64,000 nt of DNA from Orthonyx spaldingii (lineage: Eukaryota > Chordata > Aves > Passeriformes > Orthonychidae): NCBI GenBank assembly GCA_013397795.1, contig VZTJ01002441.1, positions 3,823,480 through 3,887,479 of the forward strand. Direction: 5' to 3'. Under the pieces are notes generated by a model. It was given only the letters and a program-made list of their open reading frames with translations. It ran no database searches and was not told the DNA's origin. The translations under genes were made by a program, and so were the position numbers. Positions 53,101-64,000 of this stretch are shown piece after piece. Numbering within the stretch: position 1 is the stretch's first letter; each line of letters begins with the position of its first letter.

Positions 53101-56100
53101 GTGGCAGTGGGAGACCTTATTTCTAAGTCGTACTGTGTCTTTGCTACCCCTTTGTTGTGCAAATACGGACGTAAAACTCAAGTAAACCGATTGGCTTCAG
53201 TAGGATTATCCTGAGGGAGTTAAGTGCTGCGTCACATGAATAAACTCTGCTCTCCAAGAGACAGGTTTTGCAGTCCAGTACAGCTTTATTTTTTGAAGGA
53301 AAAGGGGTAGCGGCACAAATCAGTAGTTAAACTGAGCAGATAATCACTTTCCTGTTCAATTTATCTGCAAACGTGAGATGTTCAGCAACAGCATTAAGGA
53401 TATACCATATTCACACTTACATTTCAGAGCATCATCCCTTTCCATGTGGAGGAAGTGTGGAGGATTGTGTCCTCACATATCCACACATAGTGTGGATGGG
53501 AGAACAGCCACAGAAGAAATTAGGGGATTTAGGGTAACCAAGCATCCTATGGGAAGGGTCTTTTGGCTTCCATCTTCCAGGCAAGGGTCTCTTAGCCACA
53601 AGTCAGCGACGGCAACAGGGACTCTGGCCAGCTTGCACAATGCATTTCAAAATCTTTTAAATGCCTTCTAAAAAAGGAGTATTGAAGTCATAAGATCGAC
53701 CAGATGCTATAGCTAGCATTGCGGGAAAAAAATTCTGAAAAAACAAAAACATTTCTAGAATTCCAATATTTTTTCCCAGCTGTCATTCCCTCATATTATA
53801 CAGGAGTGGATTCAGCAGTTTCTAAGGCTTTTTCAACCATTGTGTAGCTTTTCTGGTAAGTGGAAATTTAAATCCAGTTAAATCAGCAGTAGGCATTTGA
53901 AGAAGGTTTCTTGTTTTAAGAAGTGGTGCCATGTTGCTAAAACTTTTGATGGTTTATTTGGGAATGCTGCCAGAATTGTTCAGGTTTCTTCCATTTGGAG
54001 TTCCCTAGATGACAATTCACTGTTGTTTTTGTTTAGAAGTGTGGGGAAATGGTAATTGTGATAACTGTCTTTAACAAGAAATTAAGAGAATGCTGATGAC
54101 TGTGCAGAATTGTGTATCTGCTATAAATTCTAAAGGGGTGACATTTCTCAAACTTTTGGTGTCTCAGGGTGACTGTGATGATGTGAGTAGAAAACTCACA
54201 TCTATTTTAGTTTCTTTCACATCCACTCACATGATGAGGATGAAAGAAAAGTACTGTGTTTATTCTTGTCAGGGAGACCCTTTCCTCATAAAGCACTCAG
54301 GCTCCTGAGCAAAACAATGAATCCTTTCCACAGCATAAAACATTAAACATCAGCAATTTCTTTTTCTAGTGTCTCACCATTCATAGTAAATATCCTAGGG
54401 AGATGTTGGAAATGATGCTCTTCCAATTAAGTTGCATGAACTCCAACTCTATTCAGCTAAAGGCTGTTCAATGCCCAGAGACAAAAAACATCTAATGAAT
54501 CAATCTTTGTGCACAGAAGAAAACTTTCTTTTTCTTTTTTTTTTTCTTTTTTTCTTTTTTTTTCTTTTTAGGAAATTACATAAAAACTAGAAACTGGTGA
54601 CCTGTTTGAAAGGAGGAGACAGGGATGAGTTGCTATATGAGCTTCACTTTCTAAATGATGTGGGGGCGTTTTTGTCTGAGCTATCCAGGACATTTCCGGT
54701 AAAAATAAGCTAAAATCTGCAGCTTTTGCCACTGTGAAGAAAAGATTATTCTTTGTCTTTCAGGCTCAGATAAGCAATTGTAAATCTGGCTACAGATATT
54801 TTTCATGCTTTTCTCTTTATATCCTAATACTCCTGTTCTTCATTCTATGTTCTCACTCTTATTTATATTACTCTGGAGAATTTTATTAAGTGAGTTACTG
54901 GGGAAAAAAAAAAGCAACCCTGCATTTTTCTCAAGATCCAGAATGAGAGCTTGAATGCTGAACTGCAGGGAGAGTAGGTTCCTACCAACTCATGTATGTG
55001 TAATCAGTCAGTTACCACAGCATGAATGCCAACAATGTCTTCATTGCCCTCATTCAGATTTCTTCTAACTGGCTTCTTCAGGATCACAGGCTGGAGAAGA
55101 TGCAGTCATCTGCATTTCATGTGTGCAGCTGCCTGTGCTCTTTGAACCACGGCCTCAGCGTTGCTCCAGCCCTTCATCTGTCAGCACTAGATGAGCAGAA
55201 TGCTGATATTCCAGGGTTCTTTTCAGAGCTCCTTTTGGCCCATGGCTCACTGTCTTTGGCCAGCAGAATCCCTGAATTCCTGAAATCTGATTGCCTATTG
55301 CCCGCTGCTTTTCAGTTCTGGACTGTGGATATGTGGTCAGGCTGTCCCATGTTTTTTGAGGCACACTAGGATAGGAAAAGATCCAAATTCCTTCTCTGAT
55401 CACATATGGGAAAGGAAATCTAACAGCACCTCGCTGGAGCACACTGCATTATGTCAAAAAGTAGAGGATCCTGTTAACTCATGAGGAAGCTTTTCATCCT
55501 TCAATAAAAAAAAAGATGTAGGAATGTCAGGTTACGCTGAATACATACAGAGAATTTGGCTGATATAATGTGATTACAGTCAGAATGAGCATACCAAAAA
55601 TTCTGTGTCCCAGAATCCTGTGTGAGAAAGACTGTTAATATAATATCAGCTAGGAGTTCCATGAGGAGCAGAGCAAACCCAGTTTCTCAGTGGCATTCCT
55701 GGTGTCGTGGGGAGACAGAAATGGCTGAGAGCAGCGATTTCTGAGCTGTTCAAAGGCATCACGGGCAGAATGGAGGATTTGGACAAGGCTTATCAGGGAG
55801 AGCCTCCCACTGAGCCACAAGGAGCAGAAAGGACCCCCTTGCTTTCTAAACCCCTTCTCAGAGACAAGGTGCAGGTGGTTCAAACCCTGGCCCCAGACTT
55901 GGTCAGTGGTTTATGTCTAAAGGATTATAGAGGTGTAATTGAGCCTTCGTACAATGTTGCCCTTCAGGAGCAAGGATGGTAAAACAAATATATTTATATT
56001 AATAAAATAACTTATTTATTTGAATTGATGATGATTAGACTAAGAGATCTTAATCAGAATTATTTACTACACAGAATAGGTAGGTATAAACTCCCAGTGC

Positions 56101-59100
56101 ACTATTTATTGCAGCAGTATTGAAGCAATTGTATCCAAGCCAGCAAAATAATTATTAAGTAGAGGTTGATGCTACTCACCCATAGCAAGGACCATGGGCA
56201 AAGCTCTTTTGCTTCTGTGATGTTTAACTTTGGGATTGATGAGTCTGGCTGGTCTCAGCATTCTTTAACACCAAAAGCAGCTGACCCTCCTTCTCCATCC
56301 AGCACTGCTCACTTTTGCACTTAGGGTGAACTTAGAGCTGTTTCACCCCCACTTAGGCAGAGCATCCTGATACAAAAGGATGCTGTGGGGCCCTGCAGGT
56401 TCCTGTACCCACTACCATTTGCCAGGCCAGTCAGGTGATCCCAGCTGGTGGGAGCTTGGGAAGCATGTGGGGAGAGTTTGAGAGGTTAACCATTGGAGTC
56501 CAGGGATTAAGGGAAAGATGCAGTTCATTTTGAGCATCCTATCTGGAAGAATTCCAGTGATTCACAGTGTGGGGGAATGCAAAGACGAGACAAGACAGGC
56601 AGCTTGCATCGTCTGCCAGCTGAGTGGCTCTGTAGTTCTGAGAACATCCTGTCTCGGTGTATCCTCAGATCTGACAGCTTTGCCCTGTCAGGCAGGGACT
56701 GCTCTGTGATCCTGTAAAGTTTATCTTGGTTTTCATGAAACACCCCTGTACATGCCCAGCAATATATCTCATTGCCAGTAAGTCAGCAGTGTGCAAGTGC
56801 CAGCAGCTAAATATCCAGGAATGTTATATTCAAACGTGACAAAACCCCACGAGATGTGTTAAAAGCAAACACATTTTCTCTGGACTTTGTGGCTTGTACT
56901 CAGTGGCAGCCTTTATCACACAAACACAGATGAGGATTTTTGACAGGGTTTTAACCTCTTCTAGGAGAAGCTGCGTATCTTTTGATTTTCTCATTTTTCT
57001 TCTAATCCTGTATTTACAAGCAGAGCTAGTAAAATAACTGAAAAACACATTAAGTGGGGAAGGTTTGGCAAACCCAGCATAATCTCATTGAGATGACTAA
57101 TGGGTTTAGAGCTTGTTTTCAGAAAAAGGAGTTCAAAAATCTATCTCCTCACAGATTTTCAGGCAAAATACTTCCATGGTATAAACAGATGTAAATCCAC
57201 TACAGAGAGTGCAGCTATGTACATTCACTGAGGGTGATTTTGCTGTTTTGTTGATAACATTAACATGTATCAACATGTATCTGTTGATAACAATTCAATA
57301 TTACAATTAGCAATCCTTAAAAACATTGACACCTTCTATGATGGGTGCTTCAATGCAAATGCTTTGCTTTTCTTCTGTTTTGACGAGTGATCTCCATTCT
57401 GGAGCCTCAGAGTGCATTAAGTATTTTTCCCTTTCCCTTATGTCCCGTCTGTGACTTGTATGCAGGGCAGAGTTGTTTCTTTGCTCCAATTCTAAATGCC
57501 CACAATTCTATGTCTCTCTAGCAGAAATGTCAGACTGGATGATAGTTGTTTTTTACTTCAGGTGAAACATGATAGAGTTTGTGGTTCCTAATGAGCTCGT
57601 TCCACAAACCAAGTCTCAGCTTTGCGACAGTGAAATGCGTGAGTCAGACCTTGAAGATAAAGGTCTTATGCAATTGCTTAAAATTGCAGCAGGTTGTTTA
57701 TAACATCCTTTGCATTCAAGCCTACTTTGGCTTTAAGCATTAGGAATAATTTTGTGACAGAGCAGTGTTCTGGATCTGTCAGAGTTGGAGTTAACTTTCT
57801 TCAGAGCCGCCTGCGTGGTGCCCTGCTCTGCATTTGTGCCTAAAGCAGTGCTGCTGCTGCTGCTGCTGCTGCCCCAGAGCTTTGGCTGCTGCTGAGCAGT
57901 GCTTGCACAGTGGCAGGGCTCTTTCTGCTCCCTCCTCCAGTCAGTGGGCTGGGGCCAAGGCAAGGGATGGGGAAGGGGCACGACCAAAGGGATATTCCAT
58001 TCCTTATGGCACAGGCTCAGCAATAAAAGCTCAGGGAGAGGAGGTGGAGGAGGGGGATGTTTGTGGCCATGGTGTTTGTGCTCTCAAGCAAAGGTTGCAC
58101 ACGCTGAGACCCTTCTTCCCAGCCAGTGACTGGACATCTGCCTACCAATGGGAACTAGTGAATAAATTCCTCTTTTTGCTTTTGCCTTCCCTGTTGAACT
58201 TGATCCATGAGTCTTTTCACCTTCTTCCCTTTCTCCCCACAGAATGGAGTGAGCGAAAGGCTGGATGAGTGTTTGGCTGCTGGCTGAGGTCAACCCATCA
58301 CAAGCACCAGAAAACAAACACTCAGCTCCTGTTGCTAATAAACATTGCCCATCTTGTTCATTGCTCATCTTGTTTCCCTGCATGAGGTTACATTGTTATT
58401 GCAGAATGTTCCTCTGCTTTTACATTTTCACCTACTTCTATATTTTCCCTTGCATTCAATTTCCTTCCAAATAATTAGTTGTGGATGTAATGACATCATC
58501 CCAATTCACTCTGACTGCCCACACCAAAGCAGTTGGCTATTTCTGCAAAGCTGATTACGAAAGACACCCTTAAAAACATTGAATTTAACTAAATTAGCAT
58601 TTAGTGTTCAGAGTGAATGTCTCATGGAAACCCAGCCTCCTGAGATGTCAGAGACTGATGCTGATTTCCTTCCCTAATTCAGCAGGTTTGTACAAAAAGG
58701 TTGGAAGAGACTGGACTACACAGTTTTAAAAGGAGCTGTTTAAAACTGGGTTCATACAGAGTCTCTGCCCAGCTTTTTCACTGATGCCATTGCAAGGTGC
58801 CTCATCCACAGAAGGTTGCTCACAAGGGCAGTGTGACCCTCCCAGGAGAATGGCTGAGCAGCTGGCCAGGAATATGCTTTGTCTTATTTTCAGTCTCACC
58901 TTTTCACCGTGTCCATTCTACACAACCTCTGCTGAGCTCAGAAACTTCAGCTCCATAAATGCAACTCCTGACTTGCAGTGGCCTGAGGGGTGACCCCCAA
59001 AGAAGTTGTAGTTTGCCATTGCTGCCAGCCCAGCCTCTGGGCACACACCCCAGTCATGTCTTCACACCAGTGGAGAATACCGTTATTTCTTCATTTTTAT

Positions 59101-62100
59101 TATTTCCTTTTTTCCAGCTTCTCTTTTGCTTGCACTTCCTGCAGCTTTTATAGAAAGATATTTTTAAAAGGTGGGTGAACTGGTTCATTATTAATTGTGT
59201 TTGCTTTGTATAATGATGGGTATTTCTAGCAGAATCTATCCTTTTAATCCAGTTCTTTGCCACATATACATAAAGGGAAACAAAATGCCTTTAGGGCATC
59301 ATATATTTGTAAAGAACATTAGTAATGCAGTGAGGTAGATCAGCTTCACGCTTTCATTTGAAAACTAGGGTCTAAATTTAGGTTTATTCCCAAATGAGAA
59401 GGGGTTTCTGGCCTCAATTTCAATAGTTATTTCAATCCAAAACTACTACAGGAGTTAGTGCAATGCAAAGTCTTTGATTTGGAGTCTGGGAAGGAATGAC
59501 AGAGTAGAAGCTGGGCCTCCAGCCTTCAGTGGAAATTCCTTGGATGCCTGACTTTAGTCTCTGTCCAGCCCTTCTGTGAGCTCTCAATTTAACCACAGTC
59601 CCCTTCATTTAAGGCAGGTTACTCATAAGGCCCAGGTGTCCGTGGATGAGACAACAAAGCATTCATGTCTTTCGTAGGTTCATGGTGCTGAAAGCGTAGG
59701 TTTGGTGTTGTAGCCTCTGAACTCGCTTTCAGTGCAACATTCTCTGCTGTGGAGTGAAAGCCGTAGCTCCAGGTGAGAGATTTGGTTTGGCCCAGAAGTG
59801 TTACCCTGCTTTACCAGCAGGACAATGGCAGCATGTCCCAGAGCTGGCGTGGTTGTCACTGCAGAAGAACTTCTGTGTTATCTGTAACCCTAAAAATGAC
59901 AAAGCATTTAAAAGTATGTGGGGAAGACTCACTAAGTTATTGTGTAGCTTAGGAGCATCCCTTATGCAGGACACAAAGCTGGGGTCAATTCTGTCATTGT
60001 GTCTTTCTATATTAAGTGTCATAATCTTTGCCCCTTGTACATGTGTAGCCTCCATCAGGGACGATGGTAATGAGTTTTCACATCACGGGGATATTAAATC
60101 CCCATTCCCCTTCAGTAATGTATAATGTCAACAGCAGCCTTTGATGAATTCAGCTTCTTCTTAATTAGATGCTTGAGCAAGAGATTATTAATCCATTTAT
60201 CTCAAATTCTAATTGTACCATGAATTGCTTGCTGTTTCATGCCCAAGTTTATGATCATAGTTATCTTCTCACAACCTTTAAGAAGTCATACTCACAAATG
60301 AATGTATTTCTGGAAACTTCAATTGTTGTGTTCTTATTTGTATTACTCTCCTCAATGTGTGTGTGTGTAGATATTCTGAAAGTCCCATTCTATCAGCCAG
60401 GGCTATCCTGCAACACAACAATTCAGCAATTGCAGCTGGATGCCATTTCTATGGTAGTGACATCCAGACTTTAAAGAAATAAATTTTAGCTCTGGTAAGG
60501 GGGATCATGGGATTATCATAGCAAAGACTGAGTTTTTTATAATAGAATTACAGAGTGGGCTAGGAGACCTACCAGCTTTCAAATGCACATTAAAACCATA
60601 AACTTCAGTTTTTATACTAATGTATAAATACGAATGATCCTATAGATCTAAAAATCAGTCCTAGGACATTCAGGGCAAGCCAGTCCATTTCCTAAAAGAT
60701 CATGTAGTTGCCTAAGTGACACACAGTGCCTGGATACAGCCAAGGATTCTTTTGGAAATGTCCTCAGAGCAGGCAGAAGGTTTTTTTCCTTTGAACAGAC
60801 TGAGCTGGCCTAGTTTGCAATCCATGGTGAACACTGCAATGGCTCCATCTGCTGAAACAACTAAATCACTGGGAGCTTCAGAAAGTTGCAGCACATGGGA
60901 TTTTTTTTCTCCTGGGGTGTGTGCTACTCATGCGCTCTGTGTTTCTGTGTCTGGGGTGGGCTATTTCAGAATGGACTCAGAACATATTGTAGCTTCTCTG
61001 TGTGTCCCCACGGAGCAAGGGGACTGACAGGCAGGTGGCTGACATTCAGTCAAGTGGAATAATAAATTATAGTGAGTGAAGCCACTTTCTCAGTGTTCCT
61101 GTTTTCCTATGGGCTATTGTGTAGGGCTTGCTGTGTGCAAACAGGGATTTAATGGCACCATCTAAACGGTACAGTGATATCTGGGAAGAGAGGAAGGTAT
61201 TAGAGTGAGGGTAGCGGGTTTTGCTGTTGTGTTCTATGGTTTTAACCATCTATACTGGCTGCTATTAAAAAATACAAGCAAACCCTCCCACAGTCACTTC
61301 CTATTTTAAATACTGTGGCAGATGACAGCTCTTCTGGCACTGCTGGGCTCACATGTTGCCAAACTATTGCTTTCCAGTGGTGTTTCTGATGTCCTCACTG
61401 ACAGCTTGTCCTGGTTGTCCTTTCCAGTGCAGAGCTTGTTTCTTGTTAGGGTCTGTGTATCTCACTGCTGAACAAATTCCAAATGGGATGAGGTTGACTG
61501 CTCCCATTCCTTCAGTTCTGGGAAGGCCCCTCATGGCAGAAGCTGTGAGTGTGTTCACAAGCAGTTGGGCTGAGTTTAGTTCCAAGTATGTCTAAAATAA
61601 AATCATACCTGCACAGCTGAGTGCCACTGTATCTTGTTTAGGACAAGAGAATGATTTTAGGTGTCTGTTTGGAATGCACCTGGCAGACTGCATGGACAGA
61701 GCAGTCAGATTAGCAAGCATAGGGGAGCTTCTTGCCCTGTCTGCACTCAGAAAGCTGTGGTCACTTGGTGTGTGAGATCCTGCTTCACTGTAACTGTTTT
61801 ACTCTCCTTTCTCGTAGTTGGAGGGCAGCTGACCTTGTTTGTGTATCTCATCAGTGCCCTGAAACTGTTCCTGGTGAATCAGTACATGGAGCCTGTCAGA
61901 GGAACTGCCAAGACACAGAGAGCCAATCCCAGAACCCTTTGTCAGCGTGGTTGGCAGCAACCATTAAAAACTGTGATCTGCTTATGCAAGGGCTGAGCTC
62001 AGAACTGGGATTTCTGCACCCTACAGTTTTCTGAACCCCTCCCAGCTCTGCCAAGGATGTACTTTGTGACTTGGAGAAAGTCAGGTCTCTCTTTTTCAGT

Positions 62101-64000
62101 TTCCACTCAGAGAGTGTCTTTGGGCCATGGAGATATTGCTTGCCTCATCACGACTGGAAGGATTAATTGACCTGTACGTTTGAAGTCATAAATTGCCATG
62201 CAGGGCCAGACCCTGCACCAAAAGGGAGGTTTTATCATTAATTTTGAAGGGAGGAGGACTGTGATCCAAGTGCCTACAAGTGGGCAAACCCTACAGTGAC
62301 AGGGCAAGTTATTGCATAAATTCCTTCCCCTCTCTCCCTCAAACCTCCATGCTGGCTTTTCTTATTCACTTAATAATATTTCTGCTCAGTCTTCAGACTC
62401 AGCTTTCTCCTGAGCTTTGTTTGTTCCCACTGTTCTTTCTAGCAGGGCTCTTCTGCTGGAAAAAGGCACTTTGATTCATTCTGTGCTCTTGACTTGAAGC
62501 TAATATGGTTCATCTGATCTGGTGAGTCAGAGGAAGTTCCTCTGCATCTCTGTCTTGTGGACTGAGTGAAGCAGAGCCTCTGTGGAAGACAGACATGGGA
62601 TCATAACAGTAAAGAGTGTGTACAATGTGCCTGACTCAAGCTTGTAACTAATTCAGTGTAAAACATGCCTTTTTTGCCATGAGTGTATGGGCAATTATGG
62701 CTAAAATTATTTCAGTTTCCCTCTGCCTTTGGCAAATTTGAAAGCAGCGTTACACTGATGCTGAGGGGGTTTTTTTTTAATACTGCACTGCATGCTTCTT
62801 ATTAGTCAAAGTCTTCTTTATTCTGCTTTTTAGCTTCTCTGCTCTCCTCTTCTTAGAACATTTGAATCTTTTTAAATGTAGTGCAAAATGTTTTCTGATT
62901 ACACTACTAGTATTTTATGAGACATATAATCTCAAAGTGGAGATTTTTCATCACAGGATCTCTTTTTAAATTAACCCAAGAATGGCAGCGTTGGATTCAG
63001 GCTTCCCACGTCGTGTGTGTGGCAATGAAGAAGTCATTTGTGCCAGAGGCCCAGTTCACACTGAAACCTTAGGGACAAGAGGAAGTGATGCTGTGGAGGA
63101 GCTCACGGTCAGGTGCCAAAACACGGAGAGACACAATTAATAATTTTTGCAGTGGTCTGGCTGTTTGCTGTGCCCCATTTGTACGTTGGGTTAAGCAGGC
63201 ACAAATTAGAGACAGTGGGTGCTCTGGGTCTGGAGTGGTGGAAGGACCTGTGAAATCCCAGCAGCCAGAGGGGAGGGATCCCTGACCCAGTTTGCTGGAG
63301 GCTGCTCAGGGATGAAAGCAAAAGCAGAAGGGGGTGCAATATTCCTGCTGATACCATCACCTTGACATCATGAGAAGCCGAGTAGTGCAGGATCAGCCAT
63401 TCCTGGTTACATAACTCATTTGTGGCCTCAGATTCATTTGATCCCTTTTATGCATTTTGTTGGCAGCAGAACATTCCAGCCATTGCCCCAGGAAGGATGA
63501 AAGAGGGCAGTCAGAGCAGATCACATACCCAGTGAACCTGAAAGGGAAAGGTAACTAACCATCCCTTTCCAGTGGTTACTTCTTCTCTGTCAGCACAGTA
63601 GGATTTCTATAACAAACCCTACCTCAAGTTGCTGAGATAGGCCAGCAAGTGGGTAGCTTCTTCTTCCACCAAAGCAATAACTATCCCTCTCATAATCTCT
63701 TAGATGTGACATTATTCCTTCAAAATCCAACCTTTGTTGGAAATTACTGATTTTAGAAGTGACCTAAGATTTCCAGCTTCAAGCTTGGTGTTGTATATTT
63801 GACAGCACTTTGGGTATAAGAAGTTCTGCCACCTCCTCCTGCCCGGTCTGTTTTTTGTGTATGTGTCTTTCACTAGGCAATGGAGACAGAGAAAGAAGTT
63901 CAAATGAAAAGCATATTTAGAAAATCACAAGTGTTGGTGGCTAGTGAGTATTTCAAGGCACATGCAGGTCCTGAGAACATTCTCAAACACATTTTTGAAT
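50109..64000. other. AT-rich intergenic region upstream of GINS3
   Basis: After a short GC-rich shoulder to about 50.3 kb the sequence is AT-rich with long T runs (about 51459-51478 and 54530-54570) and a CTG repeat. Both strands were read for exons of the human neighbours PRSS54 and CCDC113 and none was recognised. Open frames are all under 150 codons and have no family signal. Distal enhancers or noncoding RNAs cannot be excluded. Confidence 0.6.
57849..57872. repeat. (CTG)n trinucleotide repeat
   Basis: About eight CTG units, part of a wider CTG-rich patch to about 57900. No gene here is supported. Confidence 0.9.

Noticed and set aside
55022..55369. 115-codon plus-strand frame as a gene upstream of GINS3
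   Set aside because: No domain, promoter or splice signals that fit, and not similar to PRSS54 or CCDC113 as far as I can tell.
1..64000. CRISPR arrays, tRNA or rRNA genes, endogenous retroviruses
   Set aside because: No spaced direct repeats, cloverleaf with A/B boxes, rRNA core, LTR pair or retroviral protein motifs were seen on either strand.

Overview
This is a window of vertebrate nuclear DNA, almost certainly from a bird. Genes are split into short exons with GT-AG introns. The interspersed repeats I can recognise are CR1-type LINEs, including copies with typical CR1 3' ends at about 3.65-3.75, 12.83-13.33 and 49.94-50.11 kb. The three genes found are normal vertebrate genes, read here by translating exon by exon and checking that splice phases join. 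I cannot name the species. No bacterial, viral or defence-type system is present.

All three genes lie on the minus strand, head to tail. From right to left in transcription order they are GINS3 (49.65 to about 45.0 kb, complete, 3 coding exons, 212 aa, a subunit of the GINS replicative-helicase complex), NDRG4 (34.7 to about 15.3 kb, 16 constitutive or alternative coding exons plus one optional 39-bp exon, complete except for a start codon hidden in an assembly gap), and WWOX (12.6 kb to beyond the left edge, coding exons 1-4 only, residues 1-136). The genes are functionally unrelated: DNA replication, a cytoplasmic alpha/beta-hydrolase-like protein of heart and brain, and a WW-domain oxidoreductase tumour suppressor. 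Their order is therefore of evolutionary rather than pathway interest. In human, GINS3-NDRG4 are neighbours at 16q21 while WWOX is at 16q23, so the NDRG4-WWOX junction at about 12.7-15.3 kb is a candidate rearrangement point.

Layout: 1-8137 is WWOX intron 4, AT-rich, with two LINE fragments. 8.1-12.6 kb holds WWOX exons 4-1, ending in a GC-rich promoter with a ZNF143-like site. 12.7-15.3 kb is a spacer with a minisatellite and a CR1. 15.3-17.5 kb is the NDRG4 3' UTR. 17.5-34.7 kb is NDRG4, GC-rich, with CA-rich and purine-rich tandem repeats and two assembly gaps. 34.7-44.3 kb is intergenic sequence upstream of NDRG4, including AT-rich blocks with homeodomain-type motifs that look like candidate enhancers. 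44.3-49.65 kb is GINS3, with an old CR1 in intron 2. 49.7-64 kb is AT-rich intergenic DNA in which I find one CR1 and no convincing exon.

The most notable details are a probable GC-AG intron in GINS3, the alternative NDRG4 first exons with a TATA-box promoter for the short form, the optional NDRG4 13-residue exon, promoter motifs for ZNF143 (WWOX) and NRF1 (GINS3), and the hidden NDRG4 start codon next to a (GGTGCC)n repeat.
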